Source: Acidobacteriota bacterium (GTDB lineage Bacteria; Acidobacteriota; Terriglobia; Terriglobales; Acidobacteriaceae). From it: a stretch of 14,109 nucleotides of DNA. Below are positions 7,643 to 14,109 of this stretch, in pieces. The notes under the pieces were generated by a model. That model was given only the letters and a program-made list of their open reading frames with translations. It searched no databases and had not been told where the DNA came from. The translations under genes were made by a program, and so were the position numbers. Position 1 is the first letter of the stretch; every line of letters begins with the position of its first letter. The stretch covers positions 1-14,109 of the forward strand of contig JAJZCP010000015.1 of assembly GCA_021846065.1 (NCBI GenBank). The letters are read 5' to 3'.

Positions 7643-9877
7643 TTACTCCCCGCTGGTCTTCAGCGGCTTGCGCGCAAAGTGATACAGAGAGCCCATCAGC
7701 AGCGCAAACATCAGCACGGCGATCCAGTCGTGATGCAGCGGATTGTTCGCCGGCATCTTCAAAATGTCGAAGTGGCCCGTCGCCGACTCATACAGCTTGA
7801 GCGCCACGCCCAACAGCCCGACGATGCCTCCCGCCGCAATCAGGCCGCTGGCGTAAAGAGAGCCTGGGCTCACTTCGCTCTCCCGGCCGCTCGCCTGCGT
7901 GCCGTGCCGCGCTGCTGCCACGTCAATCATCCAGCGCACAACACCGCCGCAGAAGATGGCCAGTGTGGTGCCGATCGAAAGGTACGCGCCCACCGCAAAC
8001 GACAACGAGCGCACGCCCAGCAACTCCACCGTCACCACCAGAAAGACGCCCAGCAGGATTAGCCCCCACGGCAGTTGCCGCGTCAGGATGCCGTTGATGA
8101 CAGTGGCCATCAGGCGTGCCTGCGGCGCGGCGGCTTTTTCGCTGCCGATGCCTTCAATCCACTGCACCTCAATGCGCCCCGTCGCCGGATTGAACAGATA
8201 TTTTCCATTCGCCAGCCTGTGCGAACCCAGCGCATTTAACAGCACGTAATTGCTGCCGGTGTCCACCTGTTCCTTGCCGTTCGGCTGCTTCACGCGGAAC
8301 TGCGCGCGGGAGAAATGCTCTTCCTCGACCGTCACGCCGTCATACGGATGCGCCAGACTGTATGGCTGGTCAGCCGGGCGAAACTCCTCCAGCCCGCGGT
8401 TCATCGCCATCAGCGTTACGCCGATGGAGAACGTCGAGATCAGCACACCGATCAGCAGCGCCAGTTGCTGTTTCCACGGCGTCGCGCCAATCAGAAAGCC
8501 GGTCTTCAAATCCTGCGACGTGTCGCCCGCATTGGCGGAGGCGATGCACACCACCCCGCCGATGGTGATGGCCAGCGCCCCAAAGGCAGGAGCGGTCCAG
8601 CCCTTCACGAGAAAAATTGCGGAGGTCGCCATCAGCGTGGCAATGGTCATGCCGGAGATCGGATTCGCCGAGCTGCCGATAAGGCCCACGATGCGCGACG
8701 ACACTGTGACAAACAGAAAGCCGAACAGCACCACCAGCAGCGAAGCCGCCAGATTGGCCAGCCAGCTGGTCTGCGCGCCGGGGATTGGCCGGAAGGTGAG
8801 GAACACGAACATCAGAACGACCAGCAGCACAGAACCGGCAACGACCGCGGACATGGGAAAGTCACGGTCAGTCCGCTGCGGTGCGGCAACGGTTCCATTG
8901 GATTTGCCAATATTGCGCAGCCCATCCCGCAGCGCGCCGATGATGGTCGGCATCGTGCGCAGCAAGGTAAGAATTCCTGCCGCCGCGACCGCGCCTGCCC
9001 CCATCGGGCGGACGTATGCAGCCCACAGGTCGCTGGGCGTCATCTGCGCAATGGGTTGCGTGCCGGGATAAATCGGCCCAGGAAAGTGCGCGCCAAAAAA
9101 ATGGATGGCCGGCATCAGCACCAGCCAGGAGAAGACGCCGCCGGCGAAGATGGTGCCTGCGACGCGCGGCCCGATGATGTACCCAACGCCCAGATATTCC
9201 GGCGTCGCATCGGCGCGAATCGCGGCGCCCGGCAGCCAGCGCGGTTCATAGTTTGGCGTGCCGGGCCACGCGCCCAGCAGGTTTCCATTCTGAAACAGCG
9301 TATACAGCGCCCCCAGACCCAGCCCCCAGAACACGCGGCTGGCAAAGGATCCGCCTCGCTCGCCCGCCAGCAAAACATCCGCGCAGGCCGTGCCTTCGGG
9401 GTAGGTCAGGTGGCCATGTTCCTTCACGATCAGCTGCCGCCGCAGCGGAATCATGAAAAAGACGCCGAGCCAGCCGCCGATCAGCGCCAGCACAAAGATG
9501 CGGAAGTATTCGAGATCGAAGCCGAGAAAGATGAGCGCGGGCAGCGTGAAGATGACGCCTGCCGCGATCGACTGGCCGGCGTTGCCCGTGGTCTGCACGA
9601 TGTTGTTTTCAAGGATGGACGCGCGGCCCAGCGCCCGCAGCACGCTGATCGAAAGCACCGCGATGGGAATCGACGCGGCGACAGTCAGCCCGGCGCGCAA
9701 CCCGACATACACCGTGACTGCGCCGAAAAGAATGCCGAAGATGCAGCCCAGCAGAATGGCGCGTAGCGTCAGCTCACGCCGCGTATCGCCGTCTTTAACG
9801 TAAGGCTGAAATTCCCCGCGCGCTTGCGGGTCTTTGGGGCGCGCCGGGCGCGCCGCGGGCTGACTGTGGGTCGCCAA
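7643..9877 (-). CDS. OPT-family transporter (oligopeptide transporter, prokaryotic type)
   Basis: A 744-residue, strongly hydrophobic protein with roughly 14-16 transmembrane segments, the usual size for the OPT superfamily, whose members import peptides, metal chelates or siderophore-like compounds across the inner membrane by proton coupling. Family signatures: EFQPYV near residue 22, ENNIVQTTGNAGQSIAAG (about 90-107), LTYPEGTACADVL (about 157-169), GSSANPISGMTIATL (about 401-415), and NAGDTSQDLKTGFLIGATPWKQQ (about 449-471). A hydrophilic stretch of about 90 residues (about 495-585) separates two membrane segments before APQARLM. The start is TTG, chosen because AGGAGA (9885-9890) lies seven bases upstream and no ATG lies between this TTG and the first membrane segments. 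It converges on the GNAT gene with 21 bases between the stops. Substrate cannot be told from sequence. Confidence 0.92.
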   Translation of the reverse strand: MATHSQPAARPARPKDPQARGEFQPYVKDGDTRRELTLRAILLGCIFGILFGAVTVYVGLRAGLTVAASIPIAVLSISVLRALGRASILENNIVQTTGNAGQSIAAGVIFTLPALIFLGFDLEYFRIFVLALIGGWLGVFFMIPLRRQLIVKEHGHLTYPEGTACADVLLAGERGGSFASRVFWGLGLGALYTLFQNGNLLGAWPGTPNYEPRWLPGAAIRADATPEYLGVGYIIGPRVAGTIFAGGVFSWLVLMPAIHFFGAHFPGPIYPGTQPIAQMTPSDLWAAYVRPMGAGAVAAAGILTLLRTMPTIIGALRDGLRNIGKSNGTVAAPQRTDRDFPMSAVVAGSVLLVVLMFVFLTFRPIPGAQTSWLANLAASLLVVLFGFLFVTVSSRIVGLIGSSANPISGMTIATLMATSAIFLVKGWTAPAFGALAITIGGVVCIASANAGDTSQDLKTGFLIGATPWKQQLALLIGVLISTFSIGVTLMAMNRGLEEFRPADQPYSLAHPYDGVTVEEEHFSRAQFRVKQPNGKEQVDTGSNYVLLNALGSHRLANGKYLFNPATGRIEVQWIEGIGSEKAAAPQARLMATVINGILTRQLPWGLILLGVFLVVTVELLGVRSLSFAVGAYLSIGTTLAIFCGGVVRWMIDVAAARHGTQASGRESEVSPGSLYASGLIAAGGIVGLLGVALKLYESATGHFDILKMPANNPLHHDWIAVLMFALLMGSLYHFARKPLKTSGE

Positions 9878-9942
9878 AGTTGTCTCTCCTGCAGGGCAAG
9901 CTTTCGTAACCGCTTGAGTCTAGTGCATGCAAGACAACTTGC
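9877..9942 (-). promoter_or_regulatory. OPT gene leader with competing inverted repeats at the start site
   Basis: On the transcribed minus strand AAGTTGTCT (9940-9932) is perfectly complementary to AGACAACTT (9885-9877), which covers the spacer between the Shine-Dalgarno AGGAGA (9890-9885) and the TTG start. The upstream copy also sits inside its own small hairpin, GCAAG-TTGT-CTTGC (9942-9929). A third hairpin, CAAGC/GCTTG (9916-9912 with 9901-9897), lies between them. The two folds exclude each other, so the leader could switch between an open and a closed start. Function is inferred. Confidence 0.4.
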
Positions 9943-10104
9943 GGAAGGGGCGGCCGACTCTCCGGTTGGATATTGCGGGCGGGTTTGTGCTAAGCGCTCC
10001 CCGCAAGGTCCAGAGGGGCTTTGGCAGCGGCCTCCGCCCTTAACGCGGCAGTGTCTGGCCGTTAGTGAGTTGGCGGGGGTAGGGGTGTGTTGCATCTACG
10101 CACA

Positions 10105-10572
10105 CTAGCCGACCACCCACTTTTCAGCTTGAATGAGCTGAAGCAGGGTCATGGTCTGGACCCCAAGCTGAATGCAAACATCCGGGATGTTCGGTCGCGT
10201 TAGGGAGCCAGTTGGTTTTTCTTTGGTCACCAGGCGCACGAGCTCGACGCGCGCAAGAGCGATAACGAAAGGATCAGCAGACGTACGAAGCTTCTTCTCC
10301 CCGACGAGACGTGGGAACCTTGCAAGCACCTGACCTGCCTCGATCTGCACCTCGTCAGTGAGCTCTCGGAACATCGATTTATGCGCTTTCAGCCAGGTAT
10401 GCAGCTCGTCGGACCGCTTCTTTGTTTCGTGCAGCACATCAACGGGAGCGATCAGCCTTTCCTCCACAATCAGACCCTCGACTCTGGCCCAAAATAACGG
10501 GAAGTTTTCAAGGGGATATCGTTCTTGCCACGCCGCGATCAATGAGCTGGTGTCAACGCAATAAAGGTCCAT
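10105..10572 (-). CDS. PIN-like nuclease-fold protein (DUF4411-like), candidate toxin
   Basis: A 155-residue PIN-fold protein that matches DUF4411-type proteins as I recall them. PIN proteins are Mg-dependent ribonucleases, often VapC-like toxins. The acidic active-site pattern is present: D7 in YCVDTSSLI, E49 in DVLHETKK, D100 in ADPFVIALA and D131 in NIPDVC; the TKE/IPDVC tail is typical of the DUF4411 type. The gene starts nine bases after the XRE/ImmA-IrrE gene, so the two are almost certainly co-transcribed. No VapB-like antitoxin is seen, so the neighbour is the likely partner or regulator. A weak GTGTG/CACAC hairpin (10085-10105) lies at its stop. The leftward gap to the OPT gene (227 bases) holds no other gene I can support. 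Toxicity itself is inferred. Confidence 0.8.
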   Translation of the reverse strand: MDLYCVDTSSLIAAWQERYPLENFPLFWARVEGLIVEERLIAPVDVLHETKKRSDELHTWLKAHKSMFRELTDEVQIEAGQVLARFPRLVGEKKLRTSADPFVIALARVELVRLVTKEKPTGSLTRPNIPDVCIQLGVQTMTLLQLIQAEKWVVG

Positions 10573-10581
10573 TTAGTGCGG

Positions 10582-11778
10582 TTACTCCGCGGGCTGGAAC
10601 GCTGCCCTTTCTAGCGCTGGAATGTGTTTCACCTTTGCGCCCAAGTAGCTCGACACATCATTAAGCGTGATCCGCTGATCGTAATAGCTGCGCAGGACGA
10701 GGCGCGTATAGCCCCGGCCGTTCCAGCTCATCAGCATGATCGATCGCCTGATCGGTTTGGCCTTCTTCTCAGAAATCCGCTCTTCTGCCGCCGCCGTCCG
10801 GTACTCTTCCTGAAACCTGGCGCGCTGCGCTCTGTAGAAGGCCCACGTTGCCCGGTTCAGCGCAACGAGACGCAGTAGCAAAGCTTCCCGGCTCACGCCA
10901 AACGCCCGTGCGATTGGGCGGAGCTGGTCGTCGTTCCATGTCCGAATGCCGGCCGGCTCGGTGTCAGGAAAGGCGAGTACGAGGCCACGCGGCATCAGCG
11001 CTGCCGCGGCCACCGCGTCGCAGAAGCGTTCTATCCGCTGCTCCTCACTGGTGGCAGTGAAATCTGTGCCGTTCGATATTGCGCTTTCCCCGAGCATGAC
11101 GTGCGTCAGCTCGTGAAACAGTGTGAAGCATTTGCCGCCCGGGCTATAGTCCCTACCGTTGACGACGATGACCGGTAGCACGTCTTTTGCCAGTGCGAAG
11201 CCCCGCATCTCTTCCAGATCGACGCTGTAATGCGGGCCACTGATGACGAAGACGAGGATGCCATGATTCTCTAATTTGCGACGCCAGAAATCGAACGCCC
11301 GGCCTTGGCTGGCCGCATTCCGTTGGGCGGCGGCATCCACATCCAGAAATCTACGTATGGACTGCCCGACGGCTTCAGGATCATCTGTCAGCTTGGCTTT
11401 GAGCGTAAAACCCCTAACTGTATCTCGCAGGTCATCGTGCAGCTCCAAAGCTAGCTCACGGCGCTCGTAGGCGGTGCGGATGTGAAAGGCCAGGTTAGGC
11501 GATATGCTGCCGTCTTGTGCATCCGGCAGGCGTCGGAAATCTCGCAGCGGCGCGAAGTCGGCTGGCGGCTCGGGGAGGTAGAAAACAGCTAGGGGAAAGT
11601 GATACTTCGCAGCGAGGCAACGCAGTTGGCTCAGGCTTGGGGCATCCCTGCCCGCTTCCCACCGCTCGAGATCGGAAACCTCGACATTCGCAGCCTTTGC
11701 GGCATCTGCAACCGTCACTTTGGCGCGACTTCGCGTCCACGCCAAAAGCTCCGGTTTGATAATCGCTTTGGTCGCCAT
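10582..11778 (-). CDS. XRE-type HTH and ImmA/IrrE metallopeptidase fusion protein
   Basis: A 398-residue protein in three parts. Residues about 8-65 form a helix-turn-helix of the XRE/Cro type (AWTRSRAK, DLERWEAGRDAPSLSQL). Next comes a linker typical of this family (PADFAPLRDFRRLP), then a zinc-metallopeptidase domain with HELTH (H222, E223, H226), a further likely ligand region near E250 and ALMP, and a C-terminal extension. ImmA and IrrE cleave repressor proteins and so switch on mobile-element or stress genes; proteins fused to an HTH are thought to bind their own promoter. The ATG at 11778 is preferred over 11847 because the HTH then begins at its usual distance. No Shine-Dalgarno precedes it, and a -10-like TAAAAT lies just upstream, so a leaderless transcript is possible. 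Its PIN neighbour follows nine bases later. Confidence 0.85.
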   Translation of the reverse strand: MATKAIIKPELLAWTRSRAKVTVADAAKAANVEVSDLERWEAGRDAPSLSQLRCLAAKYHFPLAVFYLPEPPADFAPLRDFRRLPDAQDGSISPNLAFHIRTAYERRELALELHDDLRDTVRGFTLKAKLTDDPEAVGQSIRRFLDVDAAAQRNAASQGRAFDFWRRKLENHGILVFVISGPHYSVDLEEMRGFALAKDVLPVIVVNGRDYSPGGKCFTLFHELTHVMLGESAISNGTDFTATSEEQRIERFCDAVAAAALMPRGLVLAFPDTEPAGIRTWNDDQLRPIARAFGVSREALLLRLVALNRATWAFYRAQRARFQEEYRTAAAEERISEKKAKPIRRSIMLMSWNGRGYTRLVLRSYYDQRITLNDVSSYLGAKVKHIPALERAAFQPAE

Positions 11779-11785
11779 AAAACAA

Positions 11786-11817
11786 TTCGATTTTATCGTC
11801 GAAGAACCCGTTGCAAA
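11786..11817 (-). promoter_or_regulatory. Candidate promoter and operator of the XRE/PIN module
   Basis: On the minus strand TTTGCA (11817-11812) and TAAAAT (11795-11790) are separated by 16 bases, a weak sigma-70-like pair. It overlaps a perfect dyad TTCGA-8-TCGAA (11786-11803). A start point near 11783 would leave almost no leader before the ATG at 11778, consistent with the missing Shine-Dalgarno. The dyad could bind the module's own XRE protein. Confidence 0.35.
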
Positions 11818-11951
11818 TCTGCCTAGGCGAGCTAAAGCGGTCCGCATAAGAGCGAGGCCGCGAGCTATGTTCTCATATCCCCATCACTCCTCTCCGTTCA
11901 TGGCGCGGCACGCAAGGCGAAAATATCTCCAAAAACGCCGCCGCCCTTGCG

Positions 11952-11957
11952 TACACT
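11952..11957 (+). promoter_or_regulatory. Possible -10 box before the small exported protein
   Basis: TACACT followed by G lies 40 bases before the ATG at 11992 and about 25 bases before the GGAG ribosome binding site, a sensible distance. No -35 match is visible, so support is weak. Confidence 0.25.
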
Positions 11958-11991
11958 GGCCCCATCCCTCAAGTTGCGACTGGAGCTGACA

Positions 11992-12411
11992 ATGAATCCC
12001 AGCAAGCCCTGGCATCGAATTGCGGCAGTGATAGTTGGTCTGTTTCTGCTTGCCACACTTGCGCTGGCGGCGACGCGGCATTGGGAGAAGGGCAAGCTGG
12101 TCGACACGGAACGGCAGACGGAAAAGAACGGCAGCTTCACAACCTTCCAGTCGGATGGCAAGGGCAGCTCCCGCACCACCACCGCACAGACCACGGACGA
12201 CACCGACAATTACGAGGTCTACACCATCCGTGGGCCGGAGAAAACCTATATCGCGCGCGAAAAGCTGAATTTTCCCTGGTCCAAGCCCGCCAAGGTCACC
12301 GTCGGGGCAGAGCTGCAATACGCCATTGACGGCCGCAAGCTCATCATTCTGGATGAGGACCATAAGGAACACAAGGCCTCGATCGTAAAGGCCAGCCTGA
12401 ACGAAAAATAG
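11992..12411 (+). CDS. Small exported or membrane-anchored protein of unknown function
   Basis: A 139-residue protein. Residues about 1-30 form an N-terminal signal sequence or anchor (basic start, hydrophobic VIVGLFLLATLALA, then an ALA-A site that could be cleaved by signal peptidase I). The rest is hydrophilic and probably beta-rich: RHWEKGKLVDTERQ, a Ser/Thr/Asp-rich middle, YEVYTIRGPEKTYIARE, and VGAELQYAIDGRKLIILDEDHKEHKASIVKA. Similar short exported proteins with a W.KG.L.D opening are, from memory, common in Acidobacteria; I know no function. The ATG is chosen because GGAG (11982-11985) lies six bases upstream. The gene stands alone between a promoter-like TACACT and a strong hairpin. 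It diverges from the XRE gene. Confidence 0.75.
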   Translation: MNPSKPWHRIAAVIVGLFLLATLALAATRHWEKGKLVDTERQTEKNGSFTTFQSDGKGSSRTTTAQTTDDTDNYEVYTIRGPEKTYIAREKLNFPWSKPAKVTVGAELQYAIDGRKLIILDEDHKEHKASIVKASLNEK

Positions 12412-12412
12412 G

Positions 12413-12446
12413 CGTGTGCGCGGGAAGGCGGCACGCACCGCACACG
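12413..12446 (+). terminator. Hairpin just after the small exported protein
   Basis: CGTGTGCG (12413-12420) pairs perfectly over eight bases with CGCACACG (12439-12446), with an 18-base loop, beginning two bases after the stop codon. It is GC-rich and well placed for a terminator, but only a short GTATTGT follows instead of a U-tract. Confidence 0.45.
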
Positions 12447-12474
12447 TATTGTGCCCAATGAAATTTCAGTAAAT

Positions 12475-12533
12475 GCAGACTGGCGTCTGCGGGAAAAGCG
12501 CATATACTGCAGGCAGCCGGCTGCGTCCGGAGG
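12475..12533 (+). promoter_or_regulatory. comF promoter-like region with a perfect dyad
   Basis: A -10-like TATACT lies at 12503-12508. The -35 position is occupied by a perfect dyad GCAGAC-TGGC-GTCTGC (12475-12490), a likely operator. A 12-base palindrome GCAGCCGGCTGC (12513-12524) lies near the expected transcription start, and a strong GGAGG ribosome binding site at 12529-12533 follows. No TTGACA-like -35 is visible. The regulator is unknown. Confidence 0.4.
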
Positions 12534-12545
12534 CACGATCACGGG

Positions 12546-13520
12546 ATGCGGCAGGCGTGGAGGTGTGTCTTCCACGATCAGCCGCGCATCCAGCCCGGCG
12601 AACGGCCCGGCGGCTCTCCCGCTGCCGAATCCGCGATGTGGCGCGCGATCGCGCGCGTGCTGCGAAGTCCCCTGGATCAGCTCAGTACGGTTCTTCTGCC
12701 TGCCACCTGCCGCCTCTGTGCGCAGCCTCTGCTGCATGCCAGCCGTAGTCCGGTCTGTCTGGACTGCTGGCGCCTGATCCAACCGCAATCTCCTGAAAAT
12801 TTATGCAGCCGCTGCGGGGAGCAGCTCGGCTTCGGCGATCTGCGTTTCTCCGTGCACGCCCGCCTGCCCGGCCAGGTACTGTGCGAGCTGTGCGAGCGGG
12901 CACTGCCTCCGTTCGAGCAGGCGGTAGCCTACGGCGTGTATCAGGGGACACTGCGGTCTCTCATCCACCTGCTGAAATATGAGGGCGTGGCGAGCTGCGC
13001 ATCACCGCTGGGAGAGCGCCTGGCTCTGGCGATTGCGAGCCTTGGCAGCCTGCCGGACGGGACACTGGTTGTGCCTGTGCCGCTGCACACCGCCAGACGC
13101 AGTGAGCGCGGCTTTAACCAGACGGCACTGCTGGCCCAGTCCGCCATCGCCGCGCTGCGCCGCATCTGGCCGCATAAACGGCTCAAGCTCGCGGAAAATG
13201 CCCTGGCGCGCAGCCGCCGCACGGAGAGTCAGGCAGGGCTGACACCGCACCAGCGCCGCCGCAATCTGCGGGGTGCGTTCCAGGTGCCGGAGCCGCAGCG
13301 CCTCGCTGGCGACCCTGTGCTGTTGATCGACGACATCTATACCACTGGCGCCACGGCGCGGGAGTGTTCGCGTACGTTGCTGGCTGCCGGGGCTACGTCT
13401 GTTTTTGTCGCAACGCTGGCGCGCTCGCAGCGCGAAGGGGTTGCCTTCTGGAGTCCGCAAGTTGTCGATTTCACCCGGGCAGTGGACCTTGCTGTTCCGG
13501 GGGAGACCACCGTGAACTGA
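12546..13520 (+). CDS. comF: ComF family phosphoribosyltransferase-fold protein
   Basis: A 324-residue ComF/GntX-type protein. In naturally competent bacteria ComF is needed for uptake or processing of transforming DNA, and in some it interacts with recombination proteins. The N-terminal zinc-finger region has three CxxC pairs (C55/C58, C71/C74, C87/C90) and a further pair C113/C116. The C-terminal phosphoribosyltransferase fold has VPVPLH, RGFNQ and the PRPP-binding signature VLLIDDIYTTGATARE (D262-D263). The start is uncertain: ATG 12546 is backed by GGAGG at 12529-12533 but adds about 30 residues before the ATG at 12636, where the family-like sequence starts and no ribosome binding site is visible. 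The next gene starts 21 bases after the stop. Function in competence is inferred; no other com genes are in the window. Confidence 0.88.
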   Translation: MRQAWRCVFHDQPRIQPGERPGGSPAAESAMWRAIARVLRSPLDQLSTVLLPATCRLCAQPLLHASRSPVCLDCWRLIQPQSPENLCSRCGEQLGFGDLRFSVHARLPGQVLCELCERALPPFEQAVAYGVYQGTLRSLIHLLKYEGVASCASPLGERLALAIASLGSLPDGTLVVPVPLHTARRSERGFNQTALLAQSAIAALRRIWPHKRLKLAENALARSRRTESQAGLTPHQRRRNLRGAFQVPEPQRLAGDPVLLIDDIYTTGATARECSRTLLAAGATSVFVATLARSQREGVAFWSPQVVDFTRAVDLAVPGETTVN

Positions 13521-13541
13521 CCGAAACCCTGGGGGAACTGC

Positions 13542-14109
13542 ATGTCAACGGCACGAGCCACCGTACACAGCCGCAAACCGAAGGCCGCCACGCGCACCGC
13601 CGGCGCGCGTCCGCACTCGGAAATGCGCGCCCTCCAGCCCGTTCCACCCGCCATGCAGCGCCCCGTGCTGGTGCTAAACGCCTCCTATGAGCCCATCAAT
13701 ATCTGTGGAGCGCGGCGGGCGCTGGTGCTCATCCTGAAAGGCGTGGCACGCTCAGAAGAAGAACATGGCACCGTGCTGCATGCGGCGCGCGTCCGCCTTC
13801 CCATGCCATCCGTCATCCGGCTGCTGGAGTATCGCCGCATTCCCCACCAGACCCGCGCGCTCTCCCGCAAAAATATCCTGCTGCGCGACCGCAACACCTG
13901 CCAGTACTGTGAGCAGGTGCTGCCGGCAGCGGAGCTGACACTGGACCACGTGGTGCCGCGCTCCCGCGGCGGTCTTTCCACCTGGGAAAATCTCGTCGCC
14001 TGCTGCCATAACTGCAACCGGCGCAAAGGCAACCAGCTGCCGCAGGAGCTGACGGATATGAAGCTGCTGCGCGAACCCCGGCCCTTCTCGCTCCACACCA
14101 CCACCGCAC
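13542..14109 (+). CDS. HNH endonuclease (cut by the window end)
   Basis: An open frame from ATG 13542 to the window edge, 189 complete codons without a stop. After a basic, low-complexity N-terminus (about 1-38), which may be a DNA-binding or disordered tail, comes [13 protein letters not shown] and [12 protein letters not shown]. The HNH nuclease module follows: [34 protein letters not shown], giving the two CxxC zinc ligand pairs and the catalytic His and Asn positions. Such stand-alone HNH proteins cut or nick DNA; their role in this family is unsettled. GGGGGA (13531-13536) lies five bases before the ATG. It follows comF by 21 bases, so the two are likely one operon. The protein is probably nearly complete, since the module is finished before the edge. 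Confidence 0.88.
   Translation, partial: MSTARATVHSRKPKAATRTAGARPHSEMRALQPVPPAMQRPVLVLNASYEPINICGARRALVLILKGVARSEEEHGTVLHAARVRLPMPSVIRLLEYRRIPHQTRALSRKNILLRDRNTCQYCEQVLPAAELTLDHVVPRSRGGLSTWENLVACCHNCNRRKGNQLPQELTDMKLLREPRPFSLHTTTA

Noticed and set aside
7631..7644. AATTCC-AC-GGAATT palindrome between the convergent GNAT and OPT genes as a bidirectional terminator
   Set aside because: Short, AT-rich, with a two-base loop and no T-run; chance is likely.
8315..9766. Long open frame of 483 codons on the + strand, antisense to the OPT transporter
   Set aside because: Composition is rich in Arg, His, Gln and Ala, as expected from the reverse of a GC-rich membrane gene; no domain or ribosome binding site, whereas the OPT frame has clear family motifs.
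10063..10090. G-runs suggesting a G-quadruplex
   Set aside because: Fewer than four well-spaced GGG tracts are present.
10085..10105. GTGTG/CACAC hairpin at the PIN stop codon as a terminator
   Set aside because: Only five pairs with an 11-base loop and no U-tract on the minus strand; too weak to annotate.
9878..11991. Attachment sites or flanking repeats around the XRE/PIN module
   Set aside because: No tRNA, integrase or convincing direct or inverted repeat bounds the module; its transfer is suggested only by gene type.

Overview
The window is about 14.1 kb of GC-rich, densely coding bacterial chromosome. The gene styles suggest an acidobacterium (Acidobacteriaceae/Terriglobia-like): the DnaN tail, a lipoprotein YVTN propeller, short exported 'W.KG.L.D' proteins and a ComF-HNH pair. 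This taxonomic call rests on recall of families, with no marker gene or search behind it. No rRNA, tRNA, CRISPR array, transposase or integrase was seen.

Layout from left to right: a gene-free leader (1-433) precedes dnaN, the sliding clamp (434-1570). A lipoprotein with a seven-repeat YVTN/YncE-type beta-propeller follows (1672-2706). Next is a small polytopic membrane protein (2792-3433) that looks like an isoprenylcysteine-methyltransferase-type protein lacking its catalytic middle.

A compact same-strand block comes next (3558-7621): a NodB-type polysaccharide deacetylase, a three-part FkbH-like HAD-IIIC protein, a free-standing acyl carrier protein whose start overlaps the FkbH stop, and a GNAT-fold protein. 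The FkbH-ACP pair is the type that loads a C3 glyceryl unit onto a carrier protein. Beside a deacetylase and a GNAT-fold protein it suggests a discrete acyl-transfer or decoration pathway acting on a glycan or lipid, with no PKS or NRPS in the window. This is the best candidate for an undescribed system here.

On the opposite strand lie a 744-residue OPT-family transporter (7643-9877), which starts at TTG behind a good Shine-Dalgarno and has a leader with competing inverted repeats, and a two-gene module (10105-11778). The module pairs an XRE-HTH/ImmA-IrrE-type metallopeptidase with a DUF4411-like PIN protein and resembles a toxin-antitoxin or stress-response cassette in the accessory genome.

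The right end returns to the + strand: a small exported protein (11992-12411) with a strong hairpin just after its stop, a promoter-like region with a perfect dyad, comF (12546-13520), and an HNH endonuclease (13542 onward) cut by the window end.
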